Part shown: piece by piece, positions 26,233-34,084 of the stretch
Layout of the letters: each line of letters starts with the position of its first letter
How positions within the stretch are numbered: the first letter of the stretch is position 1
From: Melghirimyces thermohalophilus
GTDB lineage: Bacteria > Bacillota > Bacilli > Thermoactinomycetales > DSM-45169
NCBI RefSeq assembly: GCF_900102685.1
Contig: NZ_FMZA01000007.1
Location: forward strand, 1 to 64,000
DNA length: 64,000 nucleotides
Direction: 5' to 3'
Program-made: the position numbers and the translations under genes
Notes under the pieces: model-generated
The model's input: only the letters and a program-made list of their open reading frames with translations
What the model was told of the DNA's origin: nothing
Databases searched by the model: none

Positions 26233-26691
26233 ATGTTGTACAACGTGGATACGGAACGGATTAATCGTCAACTTCATTATTTGGGGCAGTGTTTGTCGGT
26301 GGTGGACGAGTCCCGAGGGATGTTGGACAAAGGGGAACCGCTCGCTTGTTTTGCCGCCGCCCGGGCTTTACATATCGGAGTGGAATGCGTGATCGATGTG
26401 GGGAGCACCATGATCGATGGGTTTATCATGCGGGATCCCGGCGGTTATTCCGATATCATCGATATTTTGGAAGATGAACAGGTGATTCCCACGGAGGAAG
26501 TGGACCGGCTGAAGAAACTGATCCGCTTTCGAGACCGTCTGATGCGGCATTATGTGGAGGTGACTCCGGAAGATCTCCGGAACGAAGCGGAAGATGTCGA
26601 CGTGTTCCGTTCCTTTACCAGCTGGGTGCAGGAGTATCTGCGTCGGGAATTGGGGCCGGAGGCCATCCCAGACGGGGAGGGAAGAGCGTGA
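26233..26691 (+). CDS. yutE: HepT-like DUF86 protein (YutE)
   Basis: A 152-residue HEPN-fold protein. The DUF86 features are clear: YLGQCLSVVDES near the start, RALHIGVECVIDVGSTMID and the catalytic-type motif RFRDRLMRHYVEV (R-x4-HY), which in HepT toxins forms the RNase site. No MntA nucleotidyltransferase antitoxin gene is adjacent; B. subtilis YutE is likewise solitary and next to yutD/yutF. I start at ATG 26233 after AAAGGGG, not at the upstream 26188 codon. The stop overlaps the next start. Confidence 0.8.
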   Translation: MLYNVDTERINRQLHYLGQCLSVVDESRGMLDKGEPLACFAAARALHIGVECVIDVGSTMIDGFIMRDPGGYSDIIDILEDEQVIPTEEVDRLKKLIRFRDRLMRHYVEVTPEDLRNEAEDVDVFRSFTSWVQEYLRRELGPEAIPDGEGRA

Positions 26692-27275
26692 CCCGTTACG
26701 CCTCCCTTTCCCTCACCCGGTTTGCGGAAGGGATGGCTGAGCGTAAAATCCCCAGTCCGGCTGCGGGGAGCAGTCTAGCCGCTACCCTGATGATGGCTTG
26801 TTCCCTGCTGGAATTGACCGTCTCAGAACAGGTGGAGAAAAACAGCCCAAGCAGCGGGCGGAATCCTCACCGCGATCTCAACCGGCTGCGCCATTGCAGA
26901 CAGGAGGCGGAGTCCCTGGTGGATGCAGATATTGAAGCGGTGGAAGCGATGATCCGCGGCAGCGAATCGGCGGAGGCCAGTCATCTTCTCGGACCCATCC
27001 GGCGGCTCCATGAGCTGGCTGGTGAGCTTTTGGAGCTGGCTCCCGACTATTTGGCTGTCTCTGGTAACAAGACCAGTGACACGTTGGTCGCCTTCCTTCA
27101 ATTGCGCACGGTCTACCTGGGAACCTACCATATCGCCTGTTTTAATGCCGCCACTTTTGGATGGGAACCGCTTTTCACCCCTGAATGGGAAAAGCAGCTG
27201 CAACAGACGGATCATCAGATCCAAAAGAGCCTTCGCTCGGTGGAGGCAAGGGCTAAGCGCAACCATCTGTCCTAA
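26688..27275 (+). CDS. Cyclodeaminase/cyclohydrolase-family protein
   Basis: A 195-residue all-helical protein of the FTCD C-terminal/FchA family, recognised from FAEGMAERKIPSPAAGSSLAATLMMACSL-type start (split here: FAEGMAERKIPSPAAGS then SLAATLMMACSLLELTV). Family members convert formimino- or methenyl-tetrahydrofolate. The glycine-rich GGGS of the active form is replaced by AAGSS, so activity should be treated with caution. GTG 26688 overlaps the yutE stop (GTGA) with GGGAGG upstream, showing coupling. Confidence 0.65.
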   Translation: MTRYASLSLTRFAEGMAERKIPSPAAGSSLAATLMMACSLLELTVSEQVEKNSPSSGRNPHRDLNRLRHCRQEAESLVDADIEAVEAMIRGSESAEASHLLGPIRRLHELAGELLELAPDYLAVSGNKTSDTLVAFLQLRTVYLGTYHIACFNAATFGWEPLFTPEWEKQLQQTDHQIQKSLRSVEARAKRNHLS

Positions 27276-27395
27276 AACCGGAGCGTCGTCATAACGGGAA
27301 CGAAAGGGGTATCTCGTCGAGCGGATAGGGGATAGGCGATACCTTGAGACCAGATACAAGGGGCACTACTTTTGCTGGAAAAGGAGAAATGGGTC

Positions 27396-28127
27396 ATGCC
27401 ATGGTACGAAGAGAGCTTTGGGGAAGATTATCTGTTGGTCTATCGGCACCGCAACCGGGCTGCCGCTGATCGGGAAGTTCAATGGGCGGCCGAGCGGCTC
27501 CACCTAAACCAAGAGGACCAGGTGCTCGATCTTTGCTGCGGCACAGGGCGCCATTCGATCGCCCTGGATGAACTGGGATTCAACGTGACCGGGATCGATC
27601 TGTCCCCGGTTTTGTTGAAACATGCGAAAGCGTCCTCCCAGGGCCGCAACATCCGGTACATCCGGGGAGATATGCGCCGGCTTCCCTTCGAGGAAGATTG
27701 CTTCGATGCTGTCTTCAACCTGTTTACATCCTTCGGCTATTTTATCGAGGATGCGGAAAATCAACAGGTGTTGCGGGAGATCCGGCGGGTCTTGCGTCCC
27801 GATGGACGGTTCATTATCGACTATTTGAACCGGACGGCGGTGGAAAAAAACCTCGTTCCCAAAAGCGAACGGGAGGAATCCGGGACACGGATCCTTGAGA
27901 AGCGCTGGATCGACGGCGACTATGTCCGCAAGGAGATCACCCTGACCGATGCGGATGGCCGTCGCCATTATCAGGAGCGGGTAAAGATGTACACCCGGGA
28001 GCAGATGGTGACCATGATGGAACAAGCGGGTCTCATGGTGGAAGATGTGTACGGGGATTTTGAGGGGCATCCTTATAATGCAGAAAACAGTCCCCGCATG
28101 ATTTTTGTTGGGAGCGTTTCAGCATGA
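27396..28127 (+). CDS. Class I SAM-dependent methyltransferase
   Basis: A 243-residue methyltransferase. Motif I is VLDLCCGTGRHSI, the acidic end of strand 2 is VTGIDLSPVLL, then DMRRLPFEEDCFDAV, and the YFIEDAENQQVLREIRRVL region is typical of class I enzymes. The C-terminal beta segment (RYHYQERVKMYTREQM-like) resembles enzymes acting on small molecules or tRNA, but the acceptor is unknown. AAAGGAGA precedes ATG 27396. The stop overlaps the HAD gene start (ATGA). Confidence 0.85.
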   Translation: MPWYEESFGEDYLLVYRHRNRAAADREVQWAAERLHLNQEDQVLDLCCGTGRHSIALDELGFNVTGIDLSPVLLKHAKASSQGRNIRYIRGDMRRLPFEEDCFDAVFNLFTSFGYFIEDAENQQVLREIRRVLRPDGRFIIDYLNRTAVEKNLVPKSEREESGTRILEKRWIDGDYVRKEITLTDADGRRHYQERVKMYTREQMVTMMEQAGLMVEDVYGDFEGHPYNAENSPRMIFVGSVSA

Positions 28128-28891
28128 CTCGATACCGCGGATATCTGATCGATTTAGATGGCACGTTGTACAAAGGGGAAAGGGTGGTTCCTTCCGGTTT
28201 GGGTTTTGTGGAATCTCTGGAGGAGCGAGGACTCTCTTACCTTTACTTCACCAACAATTCCTTACGGCGCCCGGAACAGGTGGCGGAAAAGCTCCGGGGT
28301 TTCGGTTATCCGGCTAAGCCGGAACAAGTGGTAACTTCCGCCCAGGCGACCGCCGCTTTTTTAACGGAAACCTTAGGTTCCCCGTCGGTCTATGCTATCG
28401 GCGGGGAAGGATTGAAAGCAGCCCTTTCGGAGGCGGGCTGCAGGCTGACGGACCAGTCGCCGCAAGCGGTGGTGATGGGGCTCGATCCGGCTTTCACTTA
28501 TGATAAGATGAAGACGGCGTGCCTGGCGATTCGGGCCGGGGCTGACTTTTACGGAACCAATGGCGATCTGATGCTGCCCACCGATGAAGGACTCCTGCCT
28601 GGAAGCGGTTCCTTGTGCGCGGGAGTGGCCGCCGCTACCGGAGTCCAGCCCCGGTTTATCGGAAAGCCGGAGCGGCCGATTGTGGAGTATGGGATGCGTC
28701 GTCTGGGAACCACACCGGAAGAAACCTTGATCGTGGGCGATAACATGATGACGGATATCCGTGCCGGTGTCGATAACGGGATCGATACGCTATTGGTGTT
28801 CGGCGGTGTCACATCACCGGAGGAGTATCGAAACGGAACCGTCAGGGCCACCTACACGGTAGGGGATCTGAAGGAGTGGGAGTTTATCTAA
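28124..28891 (+). CDS. yutF: HAD-IIA family phosphatase (YutF/NagD-like)
   Basis: A 255-residue HAD hydrolase: motif I DLDGTLYKG with nucleophile Asp, motif II YFTNNS, Lys in GKPERP and motif IV GDNMMTDIRAG. The large C2-type cap between motifs II and III is characteristic of the NagD/p-nitrophenylphosphatase group, which dephosphorylates sugar or nucleotide monophosphates. Position next to YutE and YutG-like genes agrees with yutF. It starts within the upstream methyltransferase stop. Confidence 0.88.
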   Translation: MTRYRGYLIDLDGTLYKGERVVPSGLGFVESLEERGLSYLYFTNNSLRRPEQVAEKLRGFGYPAKPEQVVTSAQATAAFLTETLGSPSVYAIGGEGLKAALSEAGCRLTDQSPQAVVMGLDPAFTYDKMKTACLAIRAGADFYGTNGDLMLPTDEGLLPGSGSLCAGVAAATGVQPRFIGKPERPIVEYGMRRLGTTPEETLIVGDNMMTDIRAGVDNGIDTLLVFGGVTSPEEYRNGTVRATYTVGDLKEWEFI

Positions 28892-28902
28892 GGAGGCGTT
28901 TT

Positions 28903-29865
28903 ATGAACCGCTGGGATGACATCGTGGAAGTTCCGTTGCCCTTGCCTTTTCCTCTAAAAATCATCAAATCCTATCTGATCAAAGGGAGCGGTGGTTACAC
29001 TATCGTCGATGCCGGCCTCCACTATCGGGGAGATCTGGAAGCTTGGGAAGATGCGAGACGCTCTGTCGGGTTTGCTTGGCCGGATGTGGAGCAGATCGTT
29101 CTCACCCACTACCATCCCGATCACTACGGGCTTGCCGGATGGTTGCAGCAACAGACCGGGGCCCCGGTCAAATTGTCGCGGACAGACTTTAAACAGGCGT
29201 CACTTTTTTGGAACAACGATTCGGAGCAACCGGAGATCATGGGCCGTTATTTCGCCGAACACGGCCTCGATGCCGAAACGGCGGCCAAGATTCCGGAACA
29301 CTTGCGATCCTTTGTCAAATGGGTGGAACCGCACCCTGAACCGGAGTATATTGCCGCCGGTCAACAGATTCGTCTCGGTGACAGATCCTACCGCATCCTG
29401 CATACCCCTGGCCATGCCGACGGTCACCTCAGCTTTTATGATGAAGATCGGAAATGGTTGATCGGGGGAGATTTCCTGCTCCCTAGGATCACTCCTAATA
29501 TCTCCCTGTGGCCAGGCTGTGATCCGGATCCGCTGGGAACCTATCTTCATACCCTGGAAGAGATGGACAAGCTCGCGGTAGCCAAGGTGTTTCCTTCCCA
29601 CGGATCCGCTTTTGAAACGTACCATGAGCGGATCGATGAACTGAAACGCCACCACCGGGAACGTCTCGACCGGATGAAGGAGTGGACTCGAGGAGAAGGG
29701 ATCACGGCGATGGAAGTTTGTAACCGGGTTTTCGGCAACGATCTGTCGATTCATAACTTGCGGTTTGCCCTTGCGGAAACATTGGCCCATCTGGAGTATC
29801 TTCACCGGCGTGGCGAATTGGTCAAGGAAAAGCGGGGAAATCATTGGACGTATCGGTTAGCCTAA
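28903..29865 (+). CDS. Metallo-beta-lactamase-fold hydrolase
   Basis: A 320-residue MBL protein: THYHPDHYGLAGW supplies HxHxDH, HTPGHADGHLSFYD and GGDFLLPR further ligands, and FPSHGSAF a late His. A C-terminal winged-helix-like segment (ALAETLAHLEYLHRRGEL) follows, as in the RNase-Z-unrelated MBL group with a DNA-binding-like tail (LACTB2-type). AGGAGGCG lies seven bases before ATG 28903, better than the upstream 28876 codon. Substrate unknown. Confidence 0.8.
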   Translation: MNRWDDIVEVPLPLPFPLKIIKSYLIKGSGGYTIVDAGLHYRGDLEAWEDARRSVGFAWPDVEQIVLTHYHPDHYGLAGWLQQQTGAPVKLSRTDFKQASLFWNNDSEQPEIMGRYFAEHGLDAETAAKIPEHLRSFVKWVEPHPEPEYIAAGQQIRLGDRSYRILHTPGHADGHLSFYDEDRKWLIGGDFLLPRITPNISLWPGCDPDPLGTYLHTLEEMDKLAVAKVFPSHGSAFETYHERIDELKRHHRERLDRMKEWTRGEGITAMEVCNRVFGNDLSIHNLRFALAETLAHLEYLHRRGELVKEKRGNHWTYRLA

Positions 29866-29868
29866 GCA

Positions 29869-29896
29869 AAAAGACCCGGGGATGCTCGGGTCTTTT
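29869..29896. terminator. Bidirectional terminator
   Basis: AAAGACCCG (29870-29878) pairs with CGGGTCTTT (29887-29895), with an A-run before and a T-run after. It separates convergent genes. Confidence 0.85.
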
Positions 29897-29897
29897 G

Positions 29898-30425
29898 TCA
29901 ACGATCGGTTGTTTCTTCCTTTTGTTTCTTCCGGTTATGGGAGAGACGGGCAGCGGCAGAAGCCGCCAGGGCACCGACCAGGTCGTCCAGAAAGGTGTGA
30001 ATCCGCCCCTTTTGTTTGTTGTCCAGTTGGCTGAGGATACCTGGTTTTACCCGATCGATATAACCGTAGTTCGTCATACCGATGCTGCCATAGACATTCA
30101 GAATCGATGTGGCTAGGACTTCATCGATCCCGTACAAGCTTTCATCCCTTGTGACCATGTCGAGAAGGGGTTCGTTCAGTTCGCCTTGCTCCGCCAACAC
30201 ATCCAATTCGATCCCTGTGAGTAAGGCGTTTTGAACCTCCCGTTTGGTCAACACATGTTCCACATGCTCCTTACACTCTTCTGTGGTAAGTCCTTCATGA
30301 AAATCTTTTTGCAGGAAATAGACCAGTTCAGCAACCTGATCCAGGTGGACCCCCCGTTTTTTCAATCGGGTCAAGGTTGCCCGATGGATCTCTCCTTCGG
30401 TTGCCTTGTTCGTCTCATGGTTCAT
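29898..30425 (-). CDS. Phosphatidylglycerophosphatase A-like protein (YutG)
   Basis: A 175-residue protein of the PgpA/YutG family. Visible signatures are LTRLKKRGVHLDQVAELVYFLQK, DLVGALAAS-type end (FLDDLVGALAASAAARL), and YGSIGMTNYGYIDRV. Bacillus YutG-type proteins lack the transmembrane helices of E. coli PgpA and form a soluble PgpA-like group. It may dephosphorylate phosphatidylglycerophosphate, but this is not certain for the soluble group. It keeps the yut synteny with YutF and YutH. Confidence 0.75.
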   Translation of the reverse strand: MNHETNKATEGEIHRATLTRLKKRGVHLDQVAELVYFLQKDFHEGLTTEECKEHVEHVLTKREVQNALLTGIELDVLAEQGELNEPLLDMVTRDESLYGIDEVLATSILNVYGSIGMTNYGYIDRVKPGILSQLDNKQKGRIHTFLDDLVGALAASAAARLSHNRKKQKEETTDR

Positions 30426-30524
30426 ACCCCTTCCTCCTTACAGATAGCGTTATTATAGCGCGTTGAGAGAAAATTTATGTCTTCGGGGAATCCTTTTCAT
30501 GTGATAGCTGAACGGAGGTGTGAG

Positions 30525-31292
30525 ATGGAAACCAAACAGAGACGAGTCGCTTTGGTGACGGGCAGTTCTCGCGGTTTGGGGCGGATGGCGGCCCAGGTCC
30601 TGGCGGAATCCGGCTGGCGGTTGGCGGTTCAGTTCCGACAGCGGGCGGATCGGGCCCAGCAGCTCGCAAAAGCATGGACAGAAGCAAAAGCCTTTCAGGC
30701 TGATGTCAGTGTCCGAGAGCAGGCCAAGGGGCTGGTGAGAGAAACGGTGGAGCATTTCGGACGCCTCGATGCTCTGATCCATGCCGTCGGCCCTTTTTTT
30801 CGCGAGCGGCGGCGGTTTGCCGATTATACCCTTGATGAAATCGACCATCTGGTGGATGGCAATCTGAAAAGCGCCATGTATACCACCCACGCTGCGCTCC
30901 CTCATTTGCGGCGATCAGGATCGGGCCGGGTGGTACTGTTCGGATTTGGCCGGGTGGGAGAGGCCCCTGCCTGGCCGGATCGGGCCGCCTATGCCGCCGC
31001 GAAGACCGGCCTGGCTTCCCTGACGAAAACATTGGCGGTGGAGGAAGCGCCCTTTGGGGTGACGGTCAATATGGTTTGCCCGGGGGATATTGTCGGAGAA
31101 AACAAGGAGAAACGGATCGCCGAAGTACAGGGGAGAGGGGATAAGGAAACCCCGAGGGGGCGCCCTGGTTCCGGAGAAGATGTGGCCCGGGTGATTCAGT
31201 TTCTCTGTGAACCGGACTCTGATTTTACGACCGGAAACATCATCCAAGTGACGGGGGGATTGGATGTGATCCACCCTGATTCCAAAGCGTAA
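30525..31292 (+). CDS. Short-chain dehydrogenase/reductase
   Basis: A 255-residue SDR with the NAD(P)-binding TGSSRGLGRMAAQ, the NNAG-equivalent region reading HAVGPFF, and catalytic Tyr/Lys in YAAAKTGLASL. The usual catalytic Ser region reads LFGFGRVGE, which lacks an obvious Ser and is unusual. The C-terminus has the family VTGGLDV. AACGGAGGTG lies before ATG 30525. Substrate unknown; the residue change may mean altered activity. Confidence 0.85.
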   Translation: METKQRRVALVTGSSRGLGRMAAQVLAESGWRLAVQFRQRADRAQQLAKAWTEAKAFQADVSVREQAKGLVRETVEHFGRLDALIHAVGPFFRERRRFADYTLDEIDHLVDGNLKSAMYTTHAALPHLRRSGSGRVVLFGFGRVGEAPAWPDRAAYAAAKTGLASLTKTLAVEEAPFGVTVNMVCPGDIVGENKEKRIAEVQGRGDKETPRGRPGSGEDVARVIQFLCEPDSDFTTGNIIQVTGGLDVIHPDSKA

Positions 31293-31371
31293 CCGATCCC
31301 GGGCATAGGGCAGCCTCGTTCCATCTATACATAGTGTAGATGGCATGGAAGGAGAAACGGGGGTAGAGGCG

Positions 31372-32448
31372 ATGTCCGAGTCTGCAACCTTGCAGCAATG
31401 GACGGGGGAACCGCGGCTTCCGGAGGTGATTCATCACCATTACGGAATCAAGCTGAAGGAAGCCCGACCGGTGGGGGGAGTCCTCCGTTTGAAAACGGAT
31501 CAGGGGACTTACGGTTTAAAACGGGTGCATGAACGGGAAGAACTCCGTTGGAAACTGTTGCGGGAGTTGGCCGAGCACATATCAGAAACAGAATGGATCC
31601 GGATTCCTTCACCCGTTCTGACCCGGCACCAGGGAATAACAGTGGCGGGTCGCCGTCGTAAATATGTGCTCCTTCCCTGGATCGAGGGGGAAGTGAAGGA
31701 CCTCAGGAAAGGGAATCGTTGGGCACAGGTGGCTCGGGTATTGGCCCGGTTTCATTCCGCTTCGAAAGGATTCTCCCCTTCGATCCGGTCTCGGGGATTG
31801 AGCCATACAGGCAAATGGGAGACGATTTGGCAGGATTTAACCCAGCAGGTTCATATGTTTAAGCTGGCCGCAGATCTCAGTGCCGAACCGGAGCCGGTGG
31901 ATCATCTATGGTTGAGGCAGTGTTCCTATATCGAAGGGATGTTGGAGACGGCCCTGCGCTATTTGCAAAAGATGGGCGGGGATGAAGTGGTTCGCTCAAC
32001 CCGGGGCGGAGGGGAGGCTTGCCACTGCAATTTGCACCGTCGCAATCTGATTTGGGGAAACGGGGATGAGGTGCATCTGATCGATTGGAACCGGTTGATC
32101 CTAGATGTGCGGAGTCGGGAATTGGCCCGCTTTCTCCTGTATGCCTACGGTCGAACCGGCTCCTTGGAGCCGATCACGGCCATTCTGAAAGCATATCAGG
32201 AGACGGCCCCCCTGGAAGAAGCGGAGTATGGCCTGATATATGCACAATTGCTGTTTCCTCATCGCCTATTGCGCAGCCTGTCCCGCATCTACCGCGAGCA
32301 GAAAATCCCTTCCCGTTTGGCTCGAGGGCATCTCTCTTCCATTTTGGATCAGGAGGAAAAAAAGGAAGGGTTGCTGCGAGAGTTTCCCGAATGGATCCAA
32401 CGGGAATTCAATGTCAGTATTCCTCGCGTGGACTGGTTACGAAAGTAA
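31372..32448 (+). CDS. CotS/YutH-family spore coat protein (kinase-like fold)
   Basis: A 358-residue protein with an aminoglycoside-phosphotransferase-like fold used by CotS, CotI and YutH: LKTDQGTYGLKRVHEREEL at the N-lobe, a catalytic-loop equivalent CHCNLHRRNLIWG with LIDWNRLILDVRSREL following. CotI-type proteins bind or phosphorylate coat components in B. subtilis. Position after a YutG-like gene supports YutH. I prefer ATG 31372 to 31345; both are in frame. A terminator follows. Confidence 0.8.
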   Translation: MSESATLQQWTGEPRLPEVIHHHYGIKLKEARPVGGVLRLKTDQGTYGLKRVHEREELRWKLLRELAEHISETEWIRIPSPVLTRHQGITVAGRRRKYVLLPWIEGEVKDLRKGNRWAQVARVLARFHSASKGFSPSIRSRGLSHTGKWETIWQDLTQQVHMFKLAADLSAEPEPVDHLWLRQCSYIEGMLETALRYLQKMGGDEVVRSTRGGGEACHCNLHRRNLIWGNGDEVHLIDWNRLILDVRSRELARFLLYAYGRTGSLEPITAILKAYQETAPLEEAEYGLIYAQLLFPHRLLRSLSRIYREQKIPSRLARGHLSSILDQEEKKEGLLREFPEWIQREFNVSIPRVDWLRK

Positions 32449-32462
32449 GCATCTTCCAACGG

Positions 32463-32491
32463 GACCCATCATTCAAAAAGATGGGTCTTTT
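32463..32491 (+). terminator. Terminator after yutH-like gene
   Basis: GACCCATC (32463-32470) pairs with GATGGGTC (32480-32487), then TTTTCTG. Confidence 0.8.
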
Positions 32492-32619
32492 CTGTGGTAT
32501 ATTGGCATGGGATCATATTTCAAATATAGGAAAGGAAGAGAAGGGGCGGGGAGGATGGAGGAGATTCGGCAACGACAATGGAAAACCTTGCGCACCATTG
32601 CCGAGCGGCTGAACCATTC

Positions 32620-32739
32620 AATTTAGTGATCGCGGAAAAGACGGTGAAAACCCACGTCAGTCACATTTTAGGGAAACTGGGGCTAAAGGATCGGGCCCAG
32701 GCGGCCATTTATACGATCAAACAACGATGGTTTTCTTGA
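32620..32739 (+). pseudogene. Fragment of a LuxR/NarL-type DNA-binding domain
   Basis: Read from 32620, the frame NLVIAEKTVKTHVSHILGK, then LGLKDRAQAAIYTIKQR, ends at TGA 32737. This is the last two-thirds of a NarL-type helix-turn-helix, where IAEKTVKTHVSHIL is the recognition region. No receiver domain or start codon is attached, and a nearby frame from ATG 32555 (MEEIRQRQWKTLRTIAERL) may be another disrupted piece. It looks like the remnant of a response regulator. Confidence 0.65.
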
Positions 32740-32752
32740 AGGAAGTGATTGA

Positions 32753-34084
32753 ATGACAGAGGAAGAAACAACAAAAACAGCGGATCGTGCAGGTGAAAAG
32801 CATTCGCTACAAAACCGAGGGGAGCTCTTTTTCGGATCGCTCCAATGGTTCTCCTTTTTTCTGTCCAACACCGTCGCAATGCCGATCGTGATCGGCCAAG
32901 TTTTTCAATTATCAGCAGTCGAAACAGCGGAGTTGATGCAACGGGCCTTTTTCGTGATTGGAGCCGCCTCTTTTCTGCAAGGCTGGCTCGGCCACCGCTA
33001 CCCTGTCGCCGATGGCCCCGCCGGGGTTTGGTTGGGAGTCTTTATCCTGATGGGCGAGACGGCCCTCCGACAGGGAGGAGAGCCGTTAGAGATCCTGCGT
33101 CTTTTGGAAGGGGGGATGTTGCTGGCGGGGTTGCTGCTGATTCTGCTGGCTCTGACCGGCGCTGTCCGAAGGGTGGCCGCTCTGTTTACCCCCTTGGTCA
33201 CCGGGGTGTATCTGATCTTATTGGTATTTCAGCTGAGCGGCGTCTTTCTACAAGGCATGTTAGGGGTGGATGAAGCATCTCGGATCCATCCCTTGACCGC
33301 CCTCTGTTCATTTGGCATTTTGGCTTTGGTGATCGGTATCTCGGTGCGGGGGAGCGGTTGGGTGAAGCACTACTCCGTTCTGATCGGCATCCTGGTCGGT
33401 TGGGCCTTGTTTGTCCTTCTCGGCCGCGCAACCCCTCCCTCTCCGTCTGGTGGCTGGTTTCAGTTTCCGGAGGTGTTCGCTTGGGGAAACCCGGAACTGG
33501 ATCCAGGAATGGCGCTCTCCGCGCTGTTGATCGCCCTGATCCTGTTGTCCAATCTGGTAGCCACGATGGCAGCGGCCTCCCAGGTGCTCGGACCTTCTCG
33601 GGGAGGCAACCGTTCCGCCTTGGCTCGGGGTAGCCTGTTGAATGGAGTGGCCAATGGTTTGGCCGCCTTTTTCTCTTCGGTGGGAACGATTCCGTTGTCC
33701 AGTTCGGCCGGTTTTATGCGAATGACCGGGCTGCATTCCAAGGCTCCTTTTCTGATCGGGTCAACGGCGGTGATCGGTATTGCTTTTCTCCCCGGTTTGG
33801 CCAGTATCCTGGCCGCTCTCCCCGGACCGGTCGCTTATGCGGTTCTGATGGCTTCCTTCGTTCACATTCTCGGGATCGGATTGGACCATCTCACCCGTCA
33901 TCCCATGACTGAACGGAGGATGACCATCTCGGGCATCGCTCTGATTGTCGGGGTGGGAGTGATGTTTGTCCCTGCCGATGCTTTTTCCGGACTGCCTTCC
34001 ATTCTCCGTTTTATCGTCGGAAACGGCCTCTTGATTGGAACCTTCACCGCTGTTTTGCTGGATCGGTTGTGGCGGGAGGATTGA
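32753..34084 (+). CDS. NCS2-family nucleobase (uracil/xanthine-type) permease
   Basis: A 443-residue membrane transporter of the nucleobase-ascorbate family. The TM1-TM3 region (FFGSLQWFSFFLSNTVAMP, ADGPAGVWLGVF) matches purine and pyrimidine permeases, and a late segment (GSTAVIGIAFLPGLASIL) forms the second repeat. AGGAAGTGATTG precedes the ATG. It exchanges or imports a nucleobase with protons. The last 324 bases are overlapped on the other strand by the YheC/D-type gene. Confidence 0.8.
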   Translation: MTEEETTKTADRAGEKHSLQNRGELFFGSLQWFSFFLSNTVAMPIVIGQVFQLSAVETAELMQRAFFVIGAASFLQGWLGHRYPVADGPAGVWLGVFILMGETALRQGGEPLEILRLLEGGMLLAGLLLILLALTGAVRRVAALFTPLVTGVYLILLVFQLSGVFLQGMLGVDEASRIHPLTALCSFGILALVIGISVRGSGWVKHYSVLIGILVGWALFVLLGRATPPSPSGGWFQFPEVFAWGNPELDPGMALSALLIALILLSNLVATMAAASQVLGPSRGGNRSALARGSLLNGVANGLAAFFSSVGTIPLSSSAGFMRMTGLHSKAPFLIGSTAVIGIAFLPGLASILAALPGPVAYAVLMASFVHILGIGLDHLTRHPMTERRMTISGIALIVGVGVMFVPADAFSGLPSILRFIVGNGLLIGTFTAVLLDRLWRED

